Both the position numbers and the translations under genes were made by a program. A model generated the notes under the pieces. It ran no database searches, was not told where the DNA came from, and was given only the letters and a program-made list of their open reading frames with translations. From NCBI RefSeq assembly GCF_001613345.1, contig NZ_BDCE01000078.1:1-64000 (forward strand): a stretch of 64,000 nt of DNA, written 5' to 3'. Numbering within the stretch: position 1 is the stretch's first letter; the number at the start of each line of letters is the position of its first letter. Shown piece after piece: positions 9,422-17,739 of this stretch. Source of the stretch: Nocardia uniformis NBRC 13702. Lineage in GTDB: Bacteria > Actinomycetota > Actinomycetes > Mycobacteriales > Mycobacteriaceae.

Positions 9422-9571
9422 GCCCTCCGTGATAGCAGAATCCCCACCCGATTCCGCGATATCCCATCAACACGGCGCCGAACGTTCACCCGGCCGACCC
9501 TCGAAGCACTCGCTCGAGACCCCGATGCCCCCGAGAGCCGATGGTCGTTGACATGCGCACCCGGTGCGGGC

Positions 9572-10375
9572 TCAGCGCACCGGCGGCACCGTGATCAACC
9601 GATCCAGGACCAGCGCCGCACTGGCCGCCATCCCCGCCGCCGTGGGATGACACGGGCTCCCCGGATAGCGACGGCCAGGAATCGGCAGGTAGTAGTCGAT
9701 AGTCCACGCGTCCGGCGTACCGGGAGCATGCTCCAGACTCGGGGTCCGCACATCGATCAAGCCGGCCCCGGTCCGTTCCGCGGCCGCCGCGGTATGCGCC
9801 GCGAGCCCCTCCGCGAGCGTCCGATAATTGCGATCCACCGCGCTGTCACGATCGGAGCCGGGCCCGAGCACCGACAGATAGTTCACCACCATGACCCGCG
9901 CCCACGGCGCCCGCGCCTGCACCGCCTCCAACACCTCGACCATCCGGCCCTCGACACCGCCGAGCTGCCGCAACGCTGCCTCGGCATTCGCCGCCCGCGC
10001 CACGACGGGCAGCAAACGCAGCGGCGCGGGCACCCGCCGCGCCAAAAGATACGGCGTGAGCGAGACGTCATTGCCGCCGATCGTCACCGTCACCAGATCC
10101 GCATCCGGCGCCACCGCCGTCAACTGCGGCGGCAACCCGAACAGCGACTCCCGCAGCACATGCGCACAGGTGGCCCCACTACACGTCGCATCGGTCAACT
10201 CCAACCCCGCCGCCGCGGCCACCAGATGCGGATAATTCCCCCGCGACCGCCCCGCCCGCCGCGGCGACCCGGGCACACGCGGCACGATCCCCGGCCCGGC
10301 CGCGAACGAACTCCCCAGCGCCACATACTTCTTCCCACGCCAAGCCCCGGTCCTGCGGGCAGCCTCTTCGAACAT
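9572..10375 (-). CDS. SGNH/GDSL-family hydrolase (second copy type)
   Basis: A 267-aa esterase-like protein unrelated in detail to the one at 2049. Block I is ALGSSFAAGPG with the nucleophilic serine, block III is TIGGNDVSL and block V is CHPTAAGM with the catalytic His. Two Cys (in ATCSGATCAHV) lie in the place where secreted homologues form a disulphide, but no signal peptide is visible; the start at 10375 gives MFEEAARRTGAW. It resembles the actinobacterial lipase/GDSL proteins acting on lipid esters. Substrate unknown. Divergently oriented from the acetyltransferase gene starting at 10615. Confidence 0.87.
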   Translation of the reverse strand: MFEEAARRTGAWRGKKYVALGSSFAAGPGIVPRVPGSPRRAGRSRGNYPHLVAAAAGLELTDATCSGATCAHVLRESLFGLPPQLTAVAPDADLVTVTIGGNDVSLTPYLLARRVPAPLRLLPVVARAANAEAALRQLGGVEGRMVEVLEAVQARAPWARVMVVNYLSVLGPGSDRDSAVDRNYRTLAEGLAAHTAAAAERTGAGLIDVRTPSLEHAPGTPDAWTIDYYLPIPGRRYPGSPCHPTAAGMAASAALVLDRLITVPPVR

Positions 10376-10614
10376 CGCTCACCTCATCTCACGGCTGGGC
10401 ACCTCCGGCAAACCCACACCCAACCAACCCGCACTCTGACGGCCGCACCCGTTCCGCGCAAGTGCGAACCCACGACAGCGACCATCGACCCGGTCGGGTT
10501 CGGCCACACCCGAAAACACCTTCGCACAGCACCACGACAATGCCGCCGCCCGCGCCCAGCACGGAATCGGCTGCTGCGCAGGCGGTTCTGCGAAAGCCCG
10601 GCACATCGCGCAGG

Positions 10615-11181
10615 ATGGACGCCGTGGGTGATCACAAACAGCGCATGCTGCGCGGCGAGCTCTACCGTGACAACGATCCCGATCTCGTCGCCGAACGCCG
10701 CCACTGCCAGCAACTCCTGGACAAATTCAATGCCACCGCCGCGGGCGAGGACCAGCAACGCCGCGCACTGCTCGCCGACCTACTCGGCGAAATCGGCCCC
10801 GGCTCCTGGATCATGCCGCGCCTGCAATGCGACTACGGCTCACTCATCCGCATCGGCGCGAACAGCTTCCTGAACTACGACGCCATCATCCTGGACTGCG
10901 CCCCCGTCACCATCGGCGACGACGTCTCCATCGGCCCCCGCGCCCAACTCCTCACCGCCCTGCACCCCATGGAAGACCACGAACTGCGCCGCCAACGCTG
11001 GGAAACCGCCGCCCCCATCACCATCGGCGACAATGTCTGGCTCGGCGGCGGCGTCATCGTCTGCCCGGGTGTCACCATCGGCGCGAATACCGTGATCGGC
11101 GCGGGCAGCGTCGTCACCCGCGACGTGCCCGAACGAGTGTTCGCCGCGGGCAACCCATGCCGCGCTATCAGGGAGCTGTGA
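10615..11181 (+). CDS. maltose/galactoside O-acetyltransferase-like (hexapeptide repeat)
   Basis: A 188-aa acetyl-CoA-dependent sugar O-acetyltransferase of the NodL/LacA/Maa type. The N-terminal Mac domain (KQRMLRGELYRDNDPDL) is followed by a left-handed beta-helix of hexapeptide repeats (IGDDVSIGPRAQL, ITIGDNVWLGGGV, VTIGANTVIGAGSVV), and the catalytic His lies in LLTALHPM. The start at 10615 (MDAVGDHKQRM) matches the family's usual N-terminal length; a GTG at 10624 is an alternative. The product is cytoplasmic and probably a detoxification or cell-surface sugar modification enzyme; the acceptor is not known. Confidence 0.9.
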   Translation: MDAVGDHKQRMLRGELYRDNDPDLVAERRHCQQLLDKFNATAAGEDQQRRALLADLLGEIGPGSWIMPRLQCDYGSLIRIGANSFLNYDAIILDCAPVTIGDDVSIGPRAQLLTALHPMEDHELRRQRWETAAPITIGDNVWLGGGVIVCPGVTIGANTVIGAGSVVTRDVPERVFAAGNPCRAIREL

Positions 11182-11232
11182 GCGCCAGCCGTGACGCGTA
11201 GGGGGTCCCCGCCCAGGCGGCACCCGACCGAC

Positions 11233-12069
11233 TCATTCCGCGAGCCCGGTCAACTCCTCACACGCCCGCCGCAACCGCCGCGCCGCCGCATCATCGCGCG
11301 CGGCGCGCCCCGGCGTCTTCACCCGATCGCGCTGGAAATAACCCCCCGACACCGCCCCCACCTCCGGATCGGTGGCCAGGAAGGTCAACCGCCGCCCACC
11401 CTCCTCCGGCGAAATCATGAACACCCGCTTCACGAGCGACAGCGCCGGACGCACCAGCCACGGCGCGGAATCCCAGATATTCGTCGCCACCGCTCCCGGA
11501 TGGAACGCATTGGCGGTCACCCCGGTCCCCTCCAACCGCCGACCCAAATCCCGGACATAGAGGATATTCGCCAACTTCGAGGCACTGTAGGCCCGCTGCG
11601 GCGAATACCCCCGCCGCAGCGACAAATCATCGAAATCCAGGTGCGCGCCGAAATGCATGACCGACGAGGTGAACAGAATGCGCGCGGGGGACGAATGCAG
11701 CAGCAGATCCAGCAACAGCTCCGTGAGCAGGAAACCACCGAGATGATTCACCGCGAACGTCGCCTCGATACCGTCCTCGGTCTCGGTGCGCGTCATATGG
11801 AAACCGCCCGCGTTATTGGCCAACACGTCGATACGCGAATAGTTGGCCTGCACGGTCTTCGCCAGCTGCCGCACCTGATCCAGCGAACCCATATCGCATT
11901 CGAGGGCGTCCACGGCGCCCGCACCGGCCGCACGCACCGCAGCAGCCGTCGTAGCGAGCCTATCCGGACTGCGGCCCACCAACACCAGATGATGCCCCTG
12001 CTCACCGAGCTGTAGCGCCGCCGCCCGGCCGACCCCCGAAGTGGCCCCCGTGATCAGAATCATTCTCAT
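11233..12069 (-). CDS. short-chain dehydrogenase/reductase (retinol-dehydrogenase-like)
   Basis: A 278-aa classical/extended SDR. The cofactor motif TGATSGVGR is at the N-terminus, NNAGG follows, and the catalytic Tyr-x3-Lys is AYSASK. The helix after it and the FHPGAVATNIW segment are as in the retinol dehydrogenase-like group, which usually uses NADP(H). Substrate not deducible. The gene is convergent with the acetyltransferase gene (50-bp gap) and divergent from the NmrA-like gene at 12190, with a 120-bp shared promoter region between. Confidence 0.9.
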   Translation of the reverse strand: MRMILITGATSGVGRAAALQLGEQGHHLVLVGRSPDRLATTAAAVRAAGAGAVDALECDMGSLDQVRQLAKTVQANYSRIDVLANNAGGFHMTRTETEDGIEATFAVNHLGGFLLTELLLDLLLHSSPARILFTSSVMHFGAHLDFDDLSLRRGYSPQRAYSASKLANILYVRDLGRRLEGTGVTANAFHPGAVATNIWDSAPWLVRPALSLVKRVFMISPEEGGRRLTFLATDPEVGAVSGGYFQRDRVKTPGRAARDDAAARRLRRACEELTGLAE

Positions 12070-12189
12070 ACCCGTTCGCCCTTCCGTAACGCCGTCCCTG
12101 TCGTCCTACCCAGACAGTGTTCCCGTAACCAACCGGTCCATTGCTCGAATCGCCCTGTACCGCAATACCGGTCGCCGTACCGTAAGACC

Positions 12190-13059
12190 ATGGAGCCAGT
12201 CCTCGTCACGGGTGCCGCAGGCGGACGGCAAGGATCCACCGGCCGGCACCTCACCGCGCAACTACTCGGCCGCGGCATCCCCGTCCGCGCCCTCGTCCAC
12301 ACCGACGACGAACGCGCCACCGTCCTGCGCGCCCTCGGCGCCCAGGTCATCGTCGGCGACCTCCGCGACCTCGACGCCACCCGAGCCGCCCTCGACGGCA
12401 TCCACCGCGCCTACTTCACCTACCCGGTCATCGACGGATTCCTCGACGCCACCGGCACCTTCGCGGTAGCCGCCCACGAAGCCGGAGTCGAACGCGTCGT
12501 CGCCGTCTCCCAACTCGCCGCCGGCCCCCAGGCCCTCACCCCACGCATGCGCCAACACTGGGCCGCCGAACAAATCCTCGACTGGGCCGATATCGGCGCC
12601 ATCCACCTCCGCGCCGCCGTCTTCCACGAAAACCTCGCCCGCATCGCCGACACCGGCGACGGCGACCGCCTCACCCTCCCCATGGGACCCGAACACACCG
12701 AACTCCCACTCGTCGCCGCCGCCGACGTCGCCCGCGTCGCCGCCGGACTCCTCGCCGACCCCCACATCGCCACCGAATCCGTCATCCTGCTCACCGGCGA
12801 CGTCCAACCCATCGGCGCCGCCGCCCGCGCCCTCGGCCGCACCTACCACGACGCCGACCCCACCACCTGGCACCGCTGGGCCCTCGACTTCTACCGCAGT
12901 CCGCACGCCGCCGACCACCTCACCAAACTCTGGGAGATCTTCCGCCTCCTCGGCGAGGGCAAAGGCCTCTACCAGATCACCGACAGCATCGAGAAGTACG
13001 GCGGCCACCCACCAACCACGCTCGCCGACTACGCCGCGCACCGCACCCGTGCGCACTGA
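12190..13059 (+). CDS. NmrA-like NAD(P)-binding protein
   Basis: A 289-aa atypical SDR. The dinucleotide motif is expanded at the N-terminus (VTGAAGGRQGSTGRHL), followed by RALVHTDDERA and VIVGDLRD as in NmrA/QOR2-type proteins. It lacks the Tyr-x3-Lys active site, typical of NmrA-like redox sensors or of quinone oxidoreductase 2. The C-terminal 90 residues, with HRWALDFYRSPHAADHLTKLW, are the substrate-binding part. Divergent from the SDR gene at 11233 and followed, 175 bp later, by an XRE regulator in the same direction. Function as enzyme or sensor is open. Confidence 0.85.
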   Translation: MEPVLVTGAAGGRQGSTGRHLTAQLLGRGIPVRALVHTDDERATVLRALGAQVIVGDLRDLDATRAALDGIHRAYFTYPVIDGFLDATGTFAVAAHEAGVERVVAVSQLAAGPQALTPRMRQHWAAEQILDWADIGAIHLRAAVFHENLARIADTGDGDRLTLPMGPEHTELPLVAAADVARVAAGLLADPHIATESVILLTGDVQPIGAAARALGRTYHDADPTTWHRWALDFYRSPHAADHLTKLWEIFRLLGEGKGLYQITDSIEKYGGHPPTTLADYAAHRTRAH

Positions 13060-13234
13060 AGGCAGGGGAGTGGTCGGCGCAACCGCCGCGGCTCCGAATC
13101 GCGGCGAGCGACGGTGCGACAGAATTCGCCGCCGCACCCTGCTCGGTGACCATTGAGGCCGATCACGAACGAGCTCGTCAACCATTACCTGCCGCGTAAT
13201 GGCCGCGATGCGCACCCATTCGTACGATCAGGGA

Positions 13235-14026
13235 ATGGCAACGCAGACCGCGGGCGATCTCCTCCGGCATTGGCGCACCACCCGCCGCCTCAGTCAACTG
13301 GAACTCGCCGGACGCGCCGAAACCTCCACGCGCCACCTCAGTTTCATCGAAACCGGCCGCGCCACCCCCAGCCGAGCCATGATCGTGCACCTCGCCGACG
13401 AACTCGACATCCCCCTGCGCGAACGCAACCGCATGCTCCTGGCCGCCGGCTACGCCCCCGTCTACACCGAACCGGACCTCGAAACACCCGCCATGGCGCC
13501 CATCCGCACCGCCATCCGCCAAATCCTCACCGGCCACGAACCCCACCCGGCCCTCGCCGTCGACGCCTCCTGGAACATGGTCGACGCCAATGCCGGCATC
13601 GGCCTCTTCCTTGAAGGGGTCGACCCCGGCCTACTCACCGGTCCGGTGAACGCGCTCCGACTGAGCCTGCACCCCCGGGGCCTCGCACCCCGTATTACGA
13701 ACCTGCCCGAATGGCGCGGCCACATCCTCGAACGCCTACAACGCCAAATCGATGTCAGCGGCTCACCCGAACTCACCGACCTGCGCGACGAACTCCGCGC
13801 CTACCCCGGCGGCGAAGAACCCCCCGGCCTGCCGGAACCCGACCAGGCCGTCGTCCCGCTCCGCCTCCACCTCGATGGCCACGACCTCACCTTCATCAGC
13901 ATTACCACCGTCTTCGGCACCCCCATGAACGTCACCGTCGCCGAACTCGCCATCGAGGCCTTCTTCCCGGCCGATGCCGCCACCGCCACCCTGCTCCGCG
14001 AACGAATCGCCGTCTCCGGCAACTGA
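13235..14026 (+). CDS. XRE-family regulator with MmyB-like ligand domain
   Basis: A 263-aa transcriptional regulator. The N-terminal helix-turn-helix (about residues 8-63: LLRHWRTTRRLSQLELAG through FIETGRATPSR) is XRE type. The rest, from ALAVDASWNMVDANAG onward, is the PAS-like MmyB/SCO4920-type domain thought to bind fatty-acid-like ligands. ATG at 13235 was chosen over 13199 because homologues begin a few residues before LLRHWR. It follows the NmrA-like gene and probably regulates neighbouring oxidoreductase genes (11233 or 12190), a common arrangement for this family; that target is inferred. Confidence 0.88.
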   Translation: MATQTAGDLLRHWRTTRRLSQLELAGRAETSTRHLSFIETGRATPSRAMIVHLADELDIPLRERNRMLLAAGYAPVYTEPDLETPAMAPIRTAIRQILTGHEPHPALAVDASWNMVDANAGIGLFLEGVDPGLLTGPVNALRLSLHPRGLAPRITNLPEWRGHILERLQRQIDVSGSPELTDLRDELRAYPGGEEPPGLPEPDQAVVPLRLHLDGHDLTFISITTVFGTPMNVTVAELAIEAFFPADAATATLLRERIAVSGN

Positions 14027-14403
14027 ACCCGGATGAACTAAGCCCCGGTCACGGGGGAGGGCGGATCGATCCGACGTGGCGGGTCCGGGGAAGAGCGGCC
14101 GCAAACCGCGGCGAGGCAACAGGATTCGCCAACGCTTCAACTTTGTGACCGCCTGACCCGGGGCCCGGTGCGCAGCGGAGACAGTATCGACAGTCAGACA
14201 TACCAACATGGAAATATGCGCATCTACGCATGTGCCCCCCTGAGTGTCGTAGGAAACGGCCCGGAAAAACGCCGGGCCCAAAGAAGCCACGACGGGAGAG
14301 GCGTGGCGGTCAGTCGGTGAGTTGTGTTGGGTTAGGGCGAATCGCAGTGGGGGAGGGGAGGGGTTCCGGCTGGTCAGCGCGTTCATGGGATAGCGTCGGG
14401 GAC
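14027..14403. other. intergenic region with hairpin and 18-bp repeat
   Basis: A 377-bp gap. It holds a GGCCCGG/CCGGGCC hairpin (14258-14278), compatible with a transcription terminator though without a T-run, and the first copy (14208-14225) of an 18-bp sequence repeated at 14841. An open frame runs through part of it in phase with the downstream VOC gene but is Arg/Lys/Pro-rich and not credible. Confidence 0.5.
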
Positions 14404-14858
14404 ATGGAACTTCAGCGAATCCATCACGTGGCGATCATCGCCTCGGATTACGAGAAGTCGAAGGCGTTCTATACCGAGACGCTCGGTTTGGTGGTGCTGG
14501 CGGAGCATTATCGCGCCGAAAGACGCTCGTACAAGCTGGATTTGGCATTGCCCGATGGTGGTCGGCTGGAGTTGTTCTCCTTTCCGGAACCGCCGCCGCG
14601 GCCTTCGCGGCCGGAGGCGGCGGGCCTGCGGCATTTGGCCTTCTTAGTGCCGGACGTGGTTGCGGCACTGGCGGAGTTGGGGGAGCGGGGAGTGGCCGTG
14701 GAGGAGCTGCGCGTCGACGAGTACACAGGGAAGCGGTTCGCCTTTTTCGCTGACCCGGATGGCTTGCCATTGGAACTGTATGAGGAGTGAATCGCTGTCG
14801 CGATCGCACTGGTCAGGCACGGTTATCCGAGAATCATAAAATGGAAATATGCGCATCT
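14208..14858 (+). repeat. pair of 18-bp direct repeats flanking the VOC gene
   Basis: The 18-mer ATGGAAATATGCGCATCT occurs at 14208-14225 and again at 14841-14858, once on each side of the gene at 14404-14790. It contains the palindrome ATGCGCAT. CATGT follows each copy a few bases later. A shared binding site for one regulator is likely; which one is unknown. Confidence 0.75.
14404..14790 (+). CDS. VOC-family (glyoxalase-like) metalloprotein
   Basis: A 128-aa vicinal-oxygen-chelate protein, a single two-module unit. The N-terminal motif is IHHVAIIASDYEKSKAFYTE, the second metal-ligand region is LRHLAFLV, and the final ADPDGLPLELYEE supplies the terminal Glu, giving a His/Glu/His/Glu ligand set. 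The sequence is close to the YaeR/SMU1112c type, small cytoplasmic lyase- or dioxygenase-like proteins of uncertain substrate. The start ATG follows GGGGAC. The gene is bracketed by two copies of an 18-bp repeat, and lies upstream of the cyclophilin gene in the same direction. Confidence 0.88.
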   Translation: MELQRIHHVAIIASDYEKSKAFYTETLGLVVLAEHYRAERRSYKLDLALPDGGRLELFSFPEPPPRPSRPEAAGLRHLAFLVPDVVAALAELGERGVAVEELRVDEYTGKRFAFFADPDGLPLELYEE

Positions 14859-14977
14859 GAACATGTAAAACCCATTGCTGTCTTCCTGCCGCGATCTTCC
14901 GGGTTAGCGCACGTCTGCAATCCCTCACCACTCGGCCCGGAGGAAAGGGGAGTCTTGCCTCCCATAGGATGACTGTC

Positions 14978-15469
14978 ATGACCAAAGTGCTCCTGAAGAC
15001 CTCCGCCGGGGATATCACCCTGGAACTCGATGAGGCCAAGGCGCCCAAGACCGTCGCGAATTTCGTCGACTACGTCAAGGCGGGCCACTACACGGACACG
15101 GTGTTCCATCGCGTGATCCGTGGCTTCATGATCCAGGGTGGCGGGATGACCGCCGATATGGCGCAGAAGCCCGCGCCGAATCGGGTCGAGAACGAGGCGA
15201 ACAACGGTCTCCGCAACGACAAGTACACGGTGGCGATGGCGCGGACCATGGATCCGCATTCGGCCAGCGCCCAGTTCTTCATCAATACCGGTAAGAACGA
15301 CTTCCTGAACTACCCGGGCCAGGACGGTTTCGGTTACGCGTGCTTCGGCAAGGTGATCGAGGGTGAGTCGGTGGTGGATGCCATCGAGGGTGTGCGCACC
15401 GGTTCCAAGGCCGGGCATCAGGATGTGCCGGTCGAGGCCGTGACGATTCTGTCGGCTGAGATCGTCTGA
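14978..15469 (+). CDS. ppiB: cyclophilin-type peptidyl-prolyl cis-trans isomerase
   Basis: A 163-aa single-domain cytoplasmic cyclophilin. The catalytic Arg lies in FHRVIRGFMIQGG, the substrate pocket in MARTMDPHSASAQFFIN, and the core loop in DGFGYACFGKV. It accelerates Xaa-Pro isomerisation during protein folding. Two in-frame ATGs occur at 14969 and 14978; the second fits better because AGGA at 14966-14969 lies eight bases upstream and homologues start MTKVLLKT. The gene is followed by a strong bidirectional terminator and then by the split phosphoribosyltransferase gene on the other strand. Confidence 0.93.
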   Translation: MTKVLLKTSAGDITLELDEAKAPKTVANFVDYVKAGHYTDTVFHRVIRGFMIQGGGMTADMAQKPAPNRVENEANNGLRNDKYTVAMARTMDPHSASAQFFINTGKNDFLNYPGQDGFGYACFGKVIEGESVVDAIEGVRTGSKAGHQDVPVEAVTILSAEIV

Positions 15470-15504
15470 TCGTCGGAAAGTAGCTGACCTTCCGCGAAAC
15501 GCGA

Positions 15505-15543
15505 GCGGCCCGGAACCTTTCGGTTCCGGGCCGCAGTCGTTTT
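15505..15543. terminator. bidirectional intrinsic terminator
   Basis: A perfect 13-bp stem (GCGGCCCGGAACC / GGTTCCGGGCCGC) with a TTTC loop, followed by AGTCGTTTT. It separates the convergent cyclophilin gene and the 3' part of the phosphoribosyltransferase gene. Confidence 0.9.
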
Positions 15544-15549
15544 CGGGTG

Positions 15550-15868
15550 TCAGGCGTCGAGAACCTGGGCTTCGCGTTGGACCACCGGGGGCAGGACCGA
15601 CCAGGGGAAGTTGATCCATTTGTCGGTGCGTTTCCATACGTATTCGCAGTCCACTTCCGAGTGTGGCTTCTGGTAGATGACCGCGCAGCGCACCTCGGCG
15701 ACGTGGGCGTCGCAGAAGTCGCGCACCAGTTTGAGGGTTTTGCCGGTGTCGGCGACGTCGTCGGCGACCAGGACGGTGGCGCCGGCGAGGTCGATGGGTG
15801 CGGGTACGGGCGGCAGCATGACGGGCATATCGAGTCGCTGGTCGACGCCGGTGTAGAACTCGACGTTC
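15550..15868 (-). pseudogene. phosphoribosyltransferase, 3' fragment split by the integrated element
   Basis: C-terminal part (about 105 codons) of a phosphoribosyltransferase. Reading on the minus strand from the attL core it encodes NVEFYTGVDQRLDMPVM and continues through the PRPP-binding loop VLVADDVADTGKTL to the stop. The first 63 residues lie at 26078-26265, beyond the element; fusing both at the 12-bp core gives one uninterrupted frame of about 168 aa. In the element-side frame a TAG immediately precedes NVEF, so this part can only be translated from an internal start such as ATG at 15828, which would leave the PRPP loop but not the N-terminal hood. The family makes nucleotides from bases and PRPP (xanthine/hypoxanthine-type). 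The substrate is not known here. Confidence 0.88.
15857..15868. other. attL core
   Basis: AACTCGACGTTC, identical to 26078-26089. On the minus strand it encodes the codons N-V-E-F of the interrupted phosphoribosyltransferase. Flanking bases differ, so the exact identical core is 12 bp. Confidence 0.85.
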
Positions 15869-15967
15869 TAACTGGTCAGTAGGGCTGACCTGGGGATTAG
15901 GTGGTTAACGTGCCACCGTCGCACGTCTATCGCACGTTTTCGGTTCATGTTCATCAAGAACACGAAG

Positions 15968-16103
15968 CCCCAGGTCGGCAAAGCCACGAATAAAGGTTAC
16001 GGCTTCTGACCTGCACCGTTGTCATATGACCATGGGTCCGTGCTCATATGAACATTCCCCAGGTCAAGCAAGCCCCGTATAAAGTTTGGGGCTTCTGACC
16101 TGC
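15968..16103. repeat. two 47-bp imperfect direct repeats with hairpins beside attL
   Basis: Copies at 15968-16014 and 16057-16103 both begin CCCCAGGTC and end GGCTTCTGACCTGC. Each can fold: AAGCC/GGCTT inside copy 1 and AAGCCCC/GGGGCTT inside copy 2, with an outer CAGGTC/GACCTG pairing. The inverse motif CTGACCTGGGGATT occurs at 15885-15898 and again at 18363-18376. They lie between attL and the integrase stop codon, so they may act as integrase arm-binding sites, as terminators for the integrase transcript, or both. Confidence 0.7.
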
Positions 16104-16106
16104 GGG

Positions 16107-17321
16107 TTAGGCGTACAGCGCGTCTGTGAAGTCCGCAGTCTCCCGAACCGTGGGCACGTAGTGCTTCCTGGTCACCCGAGACCCGATCGCATGCCCGCCT
16201 TGCTGCTGCGCCGCCTTGTCCCCGTACTTCTCGGAGATCCGAGTCATGCCCGTCTTGCGGAGCGCCTTCGGCGTGGCCCAGTCCAGTTCGGTGCCCTTCA
16301 GCACCCGTACCCAGGTCTCACGGAACATGGTTGCGGAGATGGGGTTGCCCAGCTTGTTCGGGAACACCAGGCCGGTTGTCGGTTTTCCGACTGCCAGCCA
16401 ACGGCGCTTCAGCATGGCCAGCGACTCGGCCGACACCTTGACCGTGCGCACCGATTCGTCTTCCTTCGGCATCGGCTGCCGCCACACCTTCCGCTTGCCG
16501 TCTGCACCCACCTGGACGACAGTTCCGGTCACGGCCACGGTTCCCGCTTCAAGGTCTACGTCTTCCCAGATCACGGCTAGCGCTTCGCCTGGTCTGCCGA
16601 GCAGGTCATACGTAAGCCGTGTGATGTCCATGAATCGCTTATCAGCGGTGGGGGATAGCTCGAAGTATTTGGCTTCGATCTCCCAGAACCGTTGCGTCTC
16701 TTCGGGTGTGAACGGCCGAGGTTCGTCCTTGTGTCCGCGTTCGATCGTTTCGGACTCCCGTGCAGGGTTGCCGGTGATCGCATCATCACGGGCAGCCAGT
16801 GCGAACGCTTCCACGAGTATGAGGCGCTGTCGGTATGCCTTCTCGCTCATGTGCCGGATCGGGTCTAGGTGCCGCTCCACGTGCGAGGTGCGCACTTCAC
16901 CGATAGCCATCTTGCCCAGCTCGGAACCTTCAATCTTGACGGTGCCTTTCTTGCCGCCAGGGCGCTTCACAATCTCCGTGTAGAAGGCTGCGATGGACTG
17001 GCCCCGGTTGCCGTCTGGGGTGTTGCATTCCCGCTCGTACCAGGAAAGGCACAGTTCTAGGACTGTGGTCTTGCTGCTGTACTTCTGCCCGTATTCGGGC
17101 TTCCGGGTCTTCAGGGCCTTGTCTGCGGCTTCGGCTGCGTCACGCTTGGCCTTGGCCTCCGAAGTGCGGTACGCCTGCGCTGTGCGGGGCTTGCGTTCCC
17201 CGGTGAGTCTGTACCGGCAGATTCCCCGCCAATAGTCCTTCTTGCCGGTGGCCTGCCGTTCCTTGTCTATGGAGGCGTGCGCCTCTCCGCGCTTGCCTTC
17301 GGGGATGGGTGGCCTAGGCAT
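16107..17321 (-). CDS. int: tyrosine recombinase (phage-type integrase)
   Basis: A 404-aa site-specific recombinase that should insert and excise the element at the phosphoribosyltransferase attB. The N-terminal 85 residues are basic (arm-binding), about 86-195 is the SAM-like core-binding domain, and the catalytic domain follows. Box I Arg243 is in LLGRPGEAL; box II is TPKALRKTG with Arg355 but Lys where His is usual; then GGHAIG with His377, and the nucleophile Tyr388 in RKHYVPTV. The gene points to attL, next to paired repeats. Tyrosine integrases mostly use tRNA genes; use of a protein-coding attB in the middle of a gene is less common. The stop lies 238 bp from the attL core. Confidence 0.92.
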   Translation of the reverse strand: MPRPPIPEGKRGEAHASIDKERQATGKKDYWRGICRYRLTGERKPRTAQAYRTSEAKAKRDAAEAADKALKTRKPEYGQKYSSKTTVLELCLSWYERECNTPDGNRGQSIAAFYTEIVKRPGGKKGTVKIEGSELGKMAIGEVRTSHVERHLDPIRHMSEKAYRQRLILVEAFALAARDDAITGNPARESETIERGHKDEPRPFTPEETQRFWEIEAKYFELSPTADKRFMDITRLTYDLLGRPGEALAVIWEDVDLEAGTVAVTGTVVQVGADGKRKVWRQPMPKEDESVRTVKVSAESLAMLKRRWLAVGKPTTGLVFPNKLGNPISATMFRETWVRVLKGTELDWATPKALRKTGMTRISEKYGDKAAQQQGGHAIGSRVTRKHYVPTVRETADFTDALYA

Positions 17322-17739
17322 GGGCTTCCTGAATGTGTGCCATGTTCTAGACGGTAGGTCAACTGTCCAGTAGCGGGCAAGTAGCTGTGAGCTGGGACAC
17401 CGACCACACCACGGTCATGTACGCCAAGAAGAAGCTGATCATTAGCAACAAGGCGTTCATGGTTCTTACATGAGTTCACCGGCCAGAACACGGGCCTTGT
17501 ACTGCACGAATGCGCGCAATCTCAAACGCACTAGGGGCTGAGACGTGTGAATGTGTCACCCCCATGCCTTTAGTGTTCTCCAGGTACCTCGAACGTTGAC
17601 AACTCCACAGCAGAGACATTGAAAGAAGTAAAGCAAAAGGGCGCGCACACACAACCCGCGTAGCCCTAATTTTTCATGTCCAAAACCTGAGTTTCGAGTC
17701 AAACGACTCAGGTTCTAACTACTGAGGAGGTTAAGCCTC
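17322..17739. promoter_or_regulatory. divergent control region of the element
   Basis: A 418-bp region between the leftward integrase and the rightward early genes. A 9-bp perfect inverted repeat, AACCTGAGT / ACTCAGGTT, lies at 17684-17714, just before the gene at 17740, and looks like an operator. A TTGACA hexamer is present at 17597-17602 without a convincing -10 partner. A second small inverted repeat, TGAGG/CCTCA (17723-17740), overlaps the Shine-Dalgarno AGGAGG and start codon of the 17740 gene and could mask them in mRNA. No repressor gene is found in this region. Confidence 0.55.

Noticed and set aside
15829..15868. In-frame read-through of an element gene into the 3' phosphoribosyltransferase fragment
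   Set aside because: A TAG directly precedes the core on the minus strand, so no fusion protein can form.
17387..17473. 28-residue open frame in the element's control region (includes MYAKKKLIISNKAFMVLT)
   Set aside because: GTG start without a Shine-Dalgarno and too short to judge; could be a peptide but is unsupported.
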